From contig CAWFMF010000004.1 of assembly GCA_963816985.1 (NCBI GenBank), positions 3,472,001-3,536,000 on the forward strand: a stretch of 64,000 nucleotides of DNA, given 5' to 3'. Under the pieces are notes generated by a model that searched no databases, was not told the origin of the DNA, and saw only the letters and a list, made by a program, of their open reading frames with translations. This DNA is from JAIVJM01 sp963816985 (GTDB lineage: Bacteria > Acidobacteriota > Blastocatellia > Pyrinomonadales > Pyrinomonadaceae). The stretch's first letter is position 1. Each line of letters starts with the position of its first letter. The translations under genes were made by a program, and so were the position numbers. This document shows positions 1-7,311 of this stretch, in pieces.

Positions 1-1343
1 GAACAGCTCATGAACGGCGCGATCATAATCGTCGCCAGTCTGTCCTTCGGGTTCTCAATCGTCCGCGTCGCCATGATGCCCGGAATCGCGCACGCGAAGC
101 TCGACAAAAGGGGCATGAAAGCCTTCCCGTGCAGCCCCACGCCGCGCATCAGCCTGTCCATCAAAAACGCCGCGCGCGACATGTAGCCGCTGTCTTCCAG
201 GAGCGCGATGAAGAAGAAGAGCAGGAGGATTTGCGGCAGGAAGACGAGCACGCCGCCCACGCCCGCGATGACTCCGTCCACCAGCAGGTTCGTCAGAAGG
301 CCCGGCGGCATTGCGGCGCGCACCGCCTCGCCGAGCGTGCCGAAGCCCGTGTCTATCAAGTCCATCGGGAGCGACGCCCACGAAAAGATCGTCTGGAAGA
401 CCAGAAGCATGACGAGCAGCAACGCTATGGGGCCGACGATTTTGTGTGTCAGCAATGCGTCTATGCGGTCGGTCGCCGACGTGCGAGCGCGCGCCGCGCG
501 CCTGCCGCTCGCGGCCCCCGCCGCCGCGCTCTCGATCCACTCGTAGCGCGCCGTCAGAGGCTCCTGCCACCAGCGCGTGTCCCCCTCGGCGAGCCGCGCG
601 CGCGCGCCCTCGACCGCCTCTCGCCGCCCCTCGTCTTCCGGCAACTCGTCGGAGTAGAGGTCGCGGAGCGCGGTCTCACGCCCGCCCGCGCCTGCGGACG
701 AGAGCCGCCGTATCTCTTCTTCGGCCCGCGTCGAGAGGTGCCACTTCGCGCCCGGCGCAGGCCCTTCAGCCGCCTCCGCGACGGCCCGCGCCAGTTCGTC
801 CAACCCCCGCCGCTGTCGCGCCGTGACGGGGACGACCGAGACGCCGAGAGCCTCTCCGAGCCGCCGCGCGTCAACCTCGATGCGCTCGCGCTCCGCGAGG
901 TCAACCATCGTCAGCGCGACGACGACGGGGCGGCCCATTTCCAGAAGCTGCGTGACGAGGTAGAGGTTGCGTTCGAGGTTGGTGGCGTCCACGGCGGCGA
1001 CGACCACGTCGGGCGCGGGCGTGTCGGCGATGCGGCCCGTCAAAACGTCGCGCGCGATGCGTTCGTCAATCGAGGCGGCGTCGAGGCTGTAGAGTCCGGG
1101 CAGGTCTATGAGTCGCGCGGGCGGCGCGTCGGGCACGAGCTGCCAGTCGCCCTCCTTGCGCTCGACCGTCACGCCGGGGTAGTTCGCAACCTTCTGCCTG
1201 AGCCCCGTCAGCGCGTTGAAGAGGCTCGTCTTACCCGCGTTCGGGTTGCCCGCCAACGCGACCGTCAACGCGCGTGCGCCACGCGCCGGCAACCCTGAGC
1301 CCTGCTCGTCAACGTGGGAAGGGGATTCGAGAGTAGTGCTCAT
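1..1343 (-). CDS. feoB: FeoB ferrous iron transporter, C-terminus cut by window edge
   Basis: Inner-membrane Fe(II) permease with an N-terminal GTPase domain. Reading from ATG at 1343, about 447 codons are present and the frame is still open at the window edge. G1 is GNPNAGKT (residues 32-39), G2 YPGVTVE, G3 DLPGLYSL. G4 reads TMVD where N-x-x-D is usual. Hydrophobic segments and the conserved permease stretches ENPKDRLATI and APFMSCSARLP follow. The gene lies 67 bp downstream of feoA in the same direction, so the two are probably one operon. The missing part would be the second half of the permease domain. Identity is very secure; the only unknown is the C-terminus. Confidence 0.95.
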   Translation of the reverse strand, partial: MSTTLESPSHVDEQGSGLPARGARALTVALAGNPNAGKTSLFNALTGLRQKVANYPGVTVERKEGDWQLVPDAPPARLIDLPGLYSLDAASIDERIARDVLTGRIADTPAPDVVVAAVDATNLERNLYLVTQLLEMGRPVVVALTMVDLAERERIEVDARRLGEALGVSVVPVTARQRRGLDELARAVAEAAEGPAPGAKWHLSTRAEEEIRRLSSAGAGGRETALRDLYSDELPEDEGRREAVEGARARLAEGDTRWWQEPLTARYEWIESAAAGAASGRRAARARTSATDRIDALLTHKIVGPIALLLVMLLVFQTIFSWASLPMDLIDTGFGTLGEAVRAAMPPGLLTNLLVDGVIAGVGGVLVFLPQILLLFFFIALLEDSGYMSRAAFLMDRLMRGVGLHGKAFMPLLSSFACAIPGIMATRTIENPKDRLATIMIAPFMSC

Positions 1344-1346
1344 AAA

Positions 1347-1437
1347 AGAAACGTGAACCGTGAACCGTAAACCGTGACAGGAGAAAAACCTGTCTTCATC
1401 TTGTCACCTGTCACGGTTCACCTGTCACGACGATGAT
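1347..1437. repeat. Inverted heptamer array between feoA and feoB
   Basis: The left side has tandem 7-bp units of the type CCGTGAA/CCGTAAA; the right side has the reverse complement (CACGGTTCAC, twice CTGTCAC). The array can fold back around a short A-rich centre. The last codons of feoA (T-G-E-P-stop) lie inside it. A second copy of the same unit family is at 37453-37573. Confidence 0.75.
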
Positions 1438-1722
1438 CGTTTGCGCCTCGCTGCGGCGCAGCGCCAGGTGATAGTCGCGGACGCGGACTTCGAGGGGGTC
1501 GCCGAGGGGCGCGAATTTAATGACGCGCACGGGCGCGCCGGGCACGACGCCCATCTCCATCAGACGCCGCGCGACCGGCCCCGACCCGCCGACCGAGACG
1601 ACTCGCCCCTCCGTGCCGGGTGGCAGACAATCGAGCGAGACCGAGCGCACGGCGGCGGCGGGCTCGCCGGGCCGTGCGAGAGAGTCTTCCGTTTTGTCGG
1701 GTATGTGCTGCGCGCTGCTCAT
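1411..1722 (-). CDS. feoA: FeoA iron transport accessory protein
   Basis: Small cytoplasmic SH3-like protein (103 aa) that works with FeoB in ferrous iron uptake. The FeoA core runs from about residue 28 to 100 and includes LPPGTEGRVVSVGG, the RRLMEMGVVPG turn typical of the family, and the terminal strand with VRVRDYHLALRRSEA. About 28 residues precede the domain. The stop codon and last four codons fall in a heptamer repeat array. A sigma70-type promoter with an overlapping Fur-like site lies upstream at 1794-1826. It is probably co-transcribed with feoB and repressed by iron. Confidence 0.93.
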   Translation of the reverse strand: MSSAQHIPDKTEDSLARPGEPAAAVRSVSLDCLPPGTEGRVVSVGGSGPVARRLMEMGVVPGAPVRVIKFAPLGDPLEVRVRDYHLALRRSEAQTIIVVTGEP

Positions 1723-1793
1723 GCGGTTCTCACCGGGACGTTCAAAATCTGAGGCAATGACGGGCGGGAGTTCGCCTGTCCTTACACCTTCAG

Positions 1794-1826
1794 ACTATAG
1801 CCTAGTTGAAAATAGATTTCAATTTC
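1794..1826 (-). promoter_or_regulatory. feoAB promoter with Fur-box-like operator
   Basis: On the minus strand, TTGAAA (1822-1817), a 17-bp spacer and TATAGT (1799-1794) make a near-consensus sigma70 promoter about 70 bp upstream of feoA. A 19-bp AT-rich segment at 1808-1826 matches 12 of 19 positions of the classical Fur box and covers the -35 region. The match count was made by eye. Iron repression of feoAB by Fur is established in other bacteria; here it is inferred. Confidence 0.55.
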
Positions 1827-1879
1827 ATCTCGTCGCGATGCAAGCTGCCGTGCGTAAATATATGGGGAGAGCGCTTGAG

Positions 1880-1924
1880 GTTTCCGCCCCAAAGGCGAGT
1901 AGAAAGTGCTCGTCTTTGGGGCGG
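1880..1924 (-). terminator. Strong hairpin downstream of the DUF3108 gene
   Basis: An 18-bp inverted repeat (TTCCGCCCC...GGGGCGGAA, with one G-T type mismatch) lies 43 bp past the stop of the DUF3108 gene. No clear T-tract follows, so it may be a terminator or an RNA-stabilising hairpin. Confidence 0.45.
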
Positions 1925-1966
1925 AATGAGTAAATGCTTGCCCTGTTTATCTTGTGCGAAGCCGCT

Positions 1967-3661
1967 TTACTGGAGCGAGGTCGGGATGATTGCAAGGTCG
2001 GCGCGGACGGGGCCGAGGGGCGTCTGCGCGGTGAGGCGGAGGGGCAGGCGGCGCTTGTCGGTGCTGACCCAGAGGCGGAGTTGGAAGCGGTCGCCGTCGG
2101 GGTCGGCGGTGGCGAGCGAGAGTTCGACGGCGGGGATGCGTTGCCCGCCGAGCGCGAGCGTCTCGCGGCGCAGGGCCGTGATGTGCAGCAGGCGCGGGCG
2201 TTTGTTGACGAGCAGCGAGACGGAAGTACGCTTCGGCGGCGAGAGGTCGAAGGAGCGCAGCGCGTAGAAGACCGAGAGGAGGTCGTGCGTGGCGACGGGA
2301 ATCTCAAGGCGCGTGCCGTCGTCGAAGAGGGCGCTGCCGCCGTTCTGATCCGAAGAGACGATCCAACGCGCGCGGCGCTGGCTCTCTTGCAGGTTCAACT
2401 CGGTGCGGAAGGGAAGAATCGCTCTCGCGTCCACGTAGGAGCTGATCTGGTCGTTGACGGGGAAGAGACGCTGCCCCGCGCCCGTCGTCTGGATGGCGGC
2501 GGTGAGCAGGAGACCTTCGCGGTTGAAGTAGCGCGCGCGCGCGCGCACCTGAAACGAGGCCGTGCCGATGGGCTGCGGGTTCGGGCCGAGGAAGAAGTTG
2601 AAGTTGAGCTGCTCGCCGGGCTCGAAGGGCAGCGCGGGCAGGGCTTCGGCCCCTCTCGGAGTTGTCGAAGGAGTCGCCGGAGTAGGCGTCGGGCCGGACG
2701 GCGCGGGTGGGGTGGTCGTCCCGGCGGGCGGCAGAGTCATCCCCGGCGGCGCGGGCACGGCGGGGTTGCCCAAGCCTTCGAGCGGCGCGGCGGGGCCGTT
2801 GAGCATCTCGGAGCTGGCGAGCTCGACGCGAATCTCGCCCGCGCGGTGCCGGGCCGTGATGAGCACGGGGAGGTGTCGCTCGTCGTTGGTGAAGTAGATG
2901 TGGACGCGGTAGTCGTCGGCGTCTTCGTTGCCGCGCACGCGCACCTGCGTGACGAGGGTCGCGGAAGAGCCGATGTTGGTCTTGACGAGTTCCGTGCCCG
3001 TCACCTTCAGCTCGGCGTTGTAGATGACCGAGCCGTTCTGGACGGGCAGGGCGTAGGTCGCGCCCGGCGCGAGCGGGAGTGCGCGCAGGCGGTAGATGGC
3101 CGAGAGGAAGTCGTATGTGCCGGTGGTCGAGACCGGCGTCTGCGTCCCCGAAGACGCGGGCGGCGGGACGGCGGTCGCGTTGAGGTCGAGCGTGACGTTG
3201 GCGGTGCGCGCGGCCTCGCGGATGACCTGCTGCGCGCGGTAAGGGACGCCCGTCAACGGGTCAACGTAGGTGACGTAATCGTTGTTGATGGAGTAGAGCG
3301 CGGCGGAGACGACGCCGATGGTCTCGACGTGCGCGCGCAGCTCGACGCCCTCGCGCCCGTAAAACTGCCCGCGCCCGGCGACGAGCAGCTCGACGTGCGC
3401 GGCGGTCGGGAAGTTCGAGAAAGAGACGTTGTAGGTGAGCCGCTCGCCGACGCGGTAGGGCGCGGCGGAGAAGGGGCTGAGCGTGACATCGCTGCGGACT
3501 TGTGCGGGGGCGCTGCCGCCGCCGAAAACGGCGAGGATGACGAGCGCCACTGTCGTGAATGACTTCCGCAGGTTTTCTCTCCGGTACAAAAGAATCCTTC
3601 TCCCCCTCAATGTCCGCGCTTCTCGAACCTCTCCGGCAAGTCCGAAGGGCTTCGAAGGCAA
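1967..3661 (-). CDS. Secreted protein with two DUF3108 domains
   Basis: 564-residue exported protein of unknown function. A basic stretch and hydrophobic segment near residues 32-50, ending with SAPAQ, look like a signal peptide, so the true start is probably a few codons inside the called frame. Two DUF3108-like halves follow: about 64-260 (starts PYRVGERLTYNVSF) and about 345-560 (starts PFEPGEQLNFNFFLG). They are joined by a Pro/Thr-rich linker of about 70 residues. DUF3108 proteins are periplasmic beta-structured proteins common in Gram-negatives; the duplicated arrangement is less usual. It sits alone between feoAB and a hydrolase, so context adds nothing. Confidence 0.8.
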   Translation of the reverse strand: MPSKPFGLAGEVREARTLRGRRILLYRRENLRKSFTTVALVILAVFGGGSAPAQVRSDVTLSPFSAAPYRVGERLTYNVSFSNFPTAAHVELLVAGRGQFYGREGVELRAHVETIGVVSAALYSINNDYVTYVDPLTGVPYRAQQVIREAARTANVTLDLNATAVPPPASSGTQTPVSTTGTYDFLSAIYRLRALPLAPGATYALPVQNGSVIYNAELKVTGTELVKTNIGSSATLVTQVRVRGNEDADDYRVHIYFTNDERHLPVLITARHRAGEIRVELASSEMLNGPAAPLEGLGNPAVPAPPGMTLPPAGTTTPPAPSGPTPTPATPSTTPRGAEALPALPFEPGEQLNFNFFLGPNPQPIGTASFQVRARARYFNREGLLLTAAIQTTGAGQRLFPVNDQISSYVDARAILPFRTELNLQESQRRARWIVSSDQNGGSALFDDGTRLEIPVATHDLLSVFYALRSFDLSPPKRTSVSLLVNKRPRLLHITALRRETLALGGQRIPAVELSLATADPDGDRFQLRLWVSTDKRRLPLRLTAQTPLGPVRADLAIIPTSLQ

Positions 3662-3693
3662 CAGCTTACACGTTTGATGTCCGCCCGTCGTTC

Positions 3694-4450
3694 CTAAAAG
3701 CTTCCATCATTATTAAATTCGTCGAACTCGCCGAGCCAGTCGCGGACGCGGACACGCCCCGAAAGCAGCGCCACGTGCCCCGTGCCTTCCAGAAGCTTGA
3801 GGCGCGCGCGCGGCAACGCTTCGACCATGACGCGCGCGGCGCGGACGCTATCCAATAACTTGTCCTCCGTCCCGGCGACGACGAGCGCGGGAGTGTCTAT
3901 CTCCTTCAGGCGCGGGCGCAAGTCCGTGTCGCGGATGATGCGCAGGCGCGAGACGTAGCCCTCCGGCGAGACGACGCCCGTGTGCTCGCGGAAGAGTCGC
4001 TGGTCTTCCTCGCTCACGTCCGGGCTGAAGAGCACGTGCCGCGCCGTGCGCGTCCGGTGCGCCTTCATGAAGGGGTACGGCAGGAGCGAGAAGCACAGGA
4101 CGCCGAGACCGATGCGCGCGCGCTGGACGAAGAAGGGGAACGTGTTGACGAGAATCATGCGCTCGAACATCCGTGGGTGTTCGAGCGCCGCCGCCATCGT
4201 CAACAGCCCGCCGAAAGACTCTCCGAGAAAAGTCGCGCGCTCGAAGCCCGCGTCGCGGACGATGTGCGCGAGGTCTGCGACCAGTTCCGACATTGGATAG
4301 CGCCCGCGCCCGCGCAAGGGGAACGTAATTACCGTGTGGTCGCGCGCCAAGGTCAGCCGCCTGCTTGTAGAACAGCTTGCCTGTCCCTTCGATGCCGCAG
4401 ACGTAAACGAACGCCGGGCCGCTGCCTTCGATGCGATACTCAGGAGTCAT
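3694..4450 (-). pseudogene. Alpha/beta hydrolase, interrupted by one frameshift
   Basis: The frame from ATG 4450 gives MTPEYRIEGSGPAFVYVCG and continues to KQAADL. The rest (ARDHTVITFPLRGRGRY onward) lies in the next frame, and one extra base near 4350 explains the shift. Joined, the protein is about 251 aa with the nucleophile elbow GESFGG, an acid at GTEDKLL and the histidine at GTGHV, so the Ser-Asp-His triad of an alpha/beta hydrolase is present. No substrate can be assigned. It may be a real pseudogene or an assembly indel; four other genes here show the same kind of break. Confidence 0.8.
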
Positions 4451-4577
4451 AACAGTTTTCAGTTTTGAGTTTTCAGTTTTCAGATTCAACCGTTGAGCCT
4501 TCAGCTTTCAGCCTCTAAATCTCAAATCTCAAATCTCAATTTGAAATCCCAGAACTGAAAACTGAAAACTGAAAACT
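4451..4577. repeat. Inverted heptamer arrays (CAGTTTT and CTCAAAT units)
   Basis: CAGTTTT units on the left are matched by AACTGAAAACTGAAAACTG on the right. In between is a block of CTCAAAT heptamers. The array fills the gap between pyrF and the hydrolase. The same two unit types recur together at 40480-40579. Confidence 0.8.
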
Positions 4578-4579
4578 GC

Positions 4580-5341
4580 TTACTCCTTCCCTCCTTCCAT
4601 CTCTTCGACAATCTCGCGGGCGGCGCGCGCGGGGTCGGGGGCTCGGAGGATGGCGCGGCCCATGACGATGTAGTCGGCCCCGGCGCGGACGGCTTCGGCG
4701 GGCGTCATCACACGCTTCTGGTCGTCGTGCGCGGCGGCGACGGTGCGCACGCCGGGCGTGACGACGAGGAAGTCACCGGAAACGACCGACTCGCGCACCG
4801 TGGCGATTTCGTGCGGGGAGGCGACGACGCCGTCGAGCCCGCTCTCGGCGGCGAGGCGCGCGAGGCGCGCGACTTGCGCTTCGACGGTCGGGGCGTTGAC
4901 GCCGGTCTCCGCGAGCGTCGTGGCGTCGGCGCTCGTCAGGACGGTGACGGCGATGAGACGCGGGCGCTCCTTCGCGCCGAGGCGCGCGGCCTCTTCGGCT
5001 ACTGCTTCGGCGGCGGCGCGCATCATCTCGCGCCCGCCCGCCGCGTGGACGTTGAAGAGCGCGACGCCGAGGCGCGCGGCCTCGCGGCTGGCGGCGGCGA
5101 CGGTGTTCGGGATGTCGTGGAACTTGAGGTCGAGGAAGACGCGCGCGCCCGCCGCGACCAACTCGCGCACGAAGCCGGGGCCGGCGTTGGTGAAGAGCTG
5201 CGAGCCGACTTTGAACATCCCCGCCGCACCGCGCAAGGTTTCAAAGACGCGCCGCGCCTCTTGCGCCGTCTCCACGTCGAGCGCGACGATCAACTTCTCT
5301 CTGGCCGAAACTTCCTTCACGGTCTGCGCCTCAGGCGTCAA
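4580..5341 (-). CDS. pyrF: Orotidine 5'-phosphate decarboxylase
   Basis: Last step of de novo UMP synthesis, decarboxylating OMP. The 253-aa frame has the group I signature: D22 in VALDVE, K44 in FKVG and the catalytic segment DLKFHDIPNT with D71, K73 and D76. Phosphate-binding residues are in the C-terminal VTPGVR and MGRAIL. It lies in the same direction as pyrD but with an acetyltransferase between them. pyrRBC is 5 kb away on the other strand, so most pyrimidine genes are clustered though not in one operon. Confidence 0.95.
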   Translation of the reverse strand: MTPEAQTVKEVSAREKLIVALDVETAQEARRVFETLRGAAGMFKVGSQLFTNAGPGFVRELVAAGARVFLDLKFHDIPNTVAAASREAARLGVALFNVHAAGGREMMRAAAEAVAEEAARLGAKERPRLIAVTVLTSADATTLAETGVNAPTVEAQVARLARLAAESGLDGVVASPHEIATVRESVVSGDFLVVTPGVRTVAAAHDDQKRVMTPAEAVRAGADYIVMGRAILRAPDPARAAREIVEEMEGGKE

Positions 5342-5420
5342 AGATTGTCTCCCTCTTTTTAGTCGAACATGAAAGAGCCGCCCACTACACCGAAAGAATG
5401 AGGACGGGCGTGCCTTTCTC

Positions 5421-5957
5421 TTAAAGAGTCTTCGCGTAACAACGCATGTCGCGCGGTTCGGGGCTGACGTTCGGGTGAATCGTGTGCCGCCGCAGGACGC
5501 CCTCGAAGCTCAGTCCCGCCTTCTCCATGACGCGCGCCGAGCCGACGTTCTCAACGTCGCAGACGGCCCAGACGCGATAGATGCCGGGCAGAGAGAAAGC
5601 GAAATCGAGGACGGCGCGCAAGGCTTCGGTCATCAGCCCCTGCCCCCAGAAGGGGCGCGCGAGCACGTAGCCGAAGTCGGCCTTGAATCCTTCCTGCGCG
5701 CGCAGCTCAATCATGCCGACGAGCGTGTCGTCGCCGCGTCGCGTGACGGCCCAAGTGTAGGCCGCGCCTTCCTGCGTCCTTCGCAGGCGCGCACGCATGA
5801 ACTCTTCCGTCTGCTCAAGCGTCTGGTTCGGCTTAAACGTCAGATACCGGACGGCCTCTTCGTCACGCGCGTAAGTCTCGAAGACGGTCACGGCGTCCGC
5901 CATGCGCGGCGGGCGCAGGACGAGTCGCTCGGTCTCCAAGACTGGCGTCGTGCTCAT
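5421..5957 (-). CDS. GNAT family N-acetyltransferase (RimJ/RimL-like)
   Basis: 178-residue acetyl-CoA-dependent acetyltransferase of the Acetyltransf_3 type. It opens with LETERLVLRPP, has the acetyl-CoA pyrophosphate loop around WGQGLMTEALRAV (104-116) and the NVGSARVMEKAGL helix (137-149), all typical of RimJ/RimL-like enzymes. That group acetylates the N-termini of ribosomal proteins or small amines; the substrate here cannot be told. The stop of pyrD on one side and pyrF on the other suggest a minus-strand pyrD-GNAT-pyrF unit. Confidence 0.88.
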   Translation of the reverse strand: MSTTPVLETERLVLRPPRMADAVTVFETYARDEEAVRYLTFKPNQTLEQTEEFMRARLRRTQEGAAYTWAVTRRGDDTLVGMIELRAQEGFKADFGYVLARPFWGQGLMTEALRAVLDFAFSLPGIYRVWAVCDVENVGSARVMEKAGLSFEGVLRRHTIHPNVSPEPRDMRCYAKTL

Positions 5958-5977
5958 CCGATTTCAAGCCGACGGAC

Positions 5978-7094
5978 TCAGGCGGCGGCCAGCTCTTCGG
6001 CGCGGCAGCCGACGGCCTCGTCGAGCGTGCGGAAGCCGTGGCGTTCGACGAGGGCGGCGAGCCCTTCGTTGATGTCGCGGACGACGCCGACGCCTTCGTA
6101 GACGAAGCCCGTGTAGAGCTGCACGAGGCTCGCCCCGGCGCAGATTTTTTCCCACGCGTCCGCCGCGTTGAAGATGCCGCCGACGCCGACGATCTCCAAC
6201 GCGCCGCGCGTCAGACGCCTCAAGGCGGCGACGAAATGCGTCGAACGCTCGCGCAGAGGGGCTCCGCTCAAGCCGCCTTCGCCGAAGGACTCGACCTGTG
6301 CGCGCGGCGTGCGCAGGCCCGCGCGGCTCGTCGTCGTGTTCGTCGCGACGATGCCACGGACGCCCGCGCGCATTGCCACGTCAACCACTAACTCCAACTC
6401 GCCCTCGCTCAAATCAGGCGCGACCTTGACGAGCAGAGGGACGGGCTCTCGTCCCGCCTTCGACGCCAACTCGCGGTTGCAATCCTGAAGCGCGCCGAGC
6501 AGCGACGAGAGGCGGTCGGCGCGCTGAAGCTCGCGCAGGCCCGGCGTGTTCGGCGAGCTGACGTTGACGGTCACGTAGTCCGCATGAGGATGGACGAGCC
6601 GGAAGCTCGCGAGATAGTCGGCGTCGGCGTCTTCAACTTCGACGGCGCGGCTCTTGCCGATGTTGATGCCGACGACGCAACCGGGCCGTCCCGCTTCGAG
6701 CCTTCTAGCGAGCGCCGCCGCGCCCTCGTTGTTGAAGCCCTGACGGTTGACGAGCGCGCGGTCGAGCGGCAGACGAAAGAGACGCGGGCGCGGGTTGCCG
6801 GGCTGCCGTTGGTGCGTCACGGTGCCGAGTTCGAGGAAGCCGAAGCCGAGCGACGCCAGCTCCATCGCCGCCACGCCGTTTTTGTCGAAGCCCGCGGCGA
6901 GGCCGACCGGGTTCTGGAAGTTGAGGCCGAAGCGCCGGAGGTTCGCCGAAGAGCGGTCGCTCGAAACGCCTCCGCGCGAAGCGCCGCAGGGGCTCCGCGC
7001 CGAGCGTGAGTGAGAGCGTGTGCAGTGCCATCTCGTGAGCCGTCTCCGGCGGGAGCTTGAAGAGCAGGGGGCGCAAGATCGTGCGATAGAGCAT
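5978..7094 (-). pseudogene. pyrD: Dihydroorotate dehydrogenase (class 2), one frameshift
   Basis: Quinone-linked oxidation of dihydroorotate to orotate at the membrane. The N-terminal part from ATG 7094 (MLYRTILRPLLFKLPPETA) carries the amphipathic helix of class 2 enzymes. The frame shifts near 6940, after which FGLNFQNPVGLAAGFDKNG and the full FMN barrel follow, including VNVSSPNTPGLR with the catalytic serine region, LVKVAPDLSE, NTTTSR and GVGGIF. The total span is one base longer than a multiple of three. An essential pathway gene broken by one base, with all motifs intact, is more likely a sequence error than a true pseudogene. Confidence 0.88.
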
Positions 7095-7225
7095 GAGCCG
7101 GGCCGGTCTCTTACGCGCGCGTGCGGGCCTTCGGCAACAGAGGCGGCCCGACGTGCTCAAGAAAGGGGAGTGCGTGCAAAAGCGTGGACGAGCGTAGCAG
7201 AGCGGCGGAAAGCGTGTCAAAGAAA

Positions 7226-7297
7226 CAGTACCGCGAGCAGTAGCGAGCGGGTTGACGCCGGTGACACTCAACCCGCTCGCTACTGCTCGCGGTACTG
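7226..7297. repeat. Long perfect hairpin, CAGTACCG/GTAGCG family
   Basis: Arms at 7226-7254 and 7269-7297 are 29-bp perfect inverted repeats with a 14-nt loop. The arm begins CAGTACCG and holds the core GTAGCG and a GGGTT end. Three relatives (24455, 27726, 51877) share this skeleton but differ inside. It lies in the divergent-free space upstream of pyrD and just after the acyl-ligase gene. Confidence 0.85.
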
Positions 7298-7311
7298 CTC
7301 TCCGCTGACCC

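Noticed and set aside
129..1298. Long plus-strand open frame across feoB
   Set aside because: Arg/His/Asp-rich antisense shadow; the minus strand encodes FeoB with all motifs.
1934..3562. 542-codon plus-strand frame
   Set aside because: Antisense of the DUF3108 gene, no ribosome site, composition typical of a GC-rich shadow.
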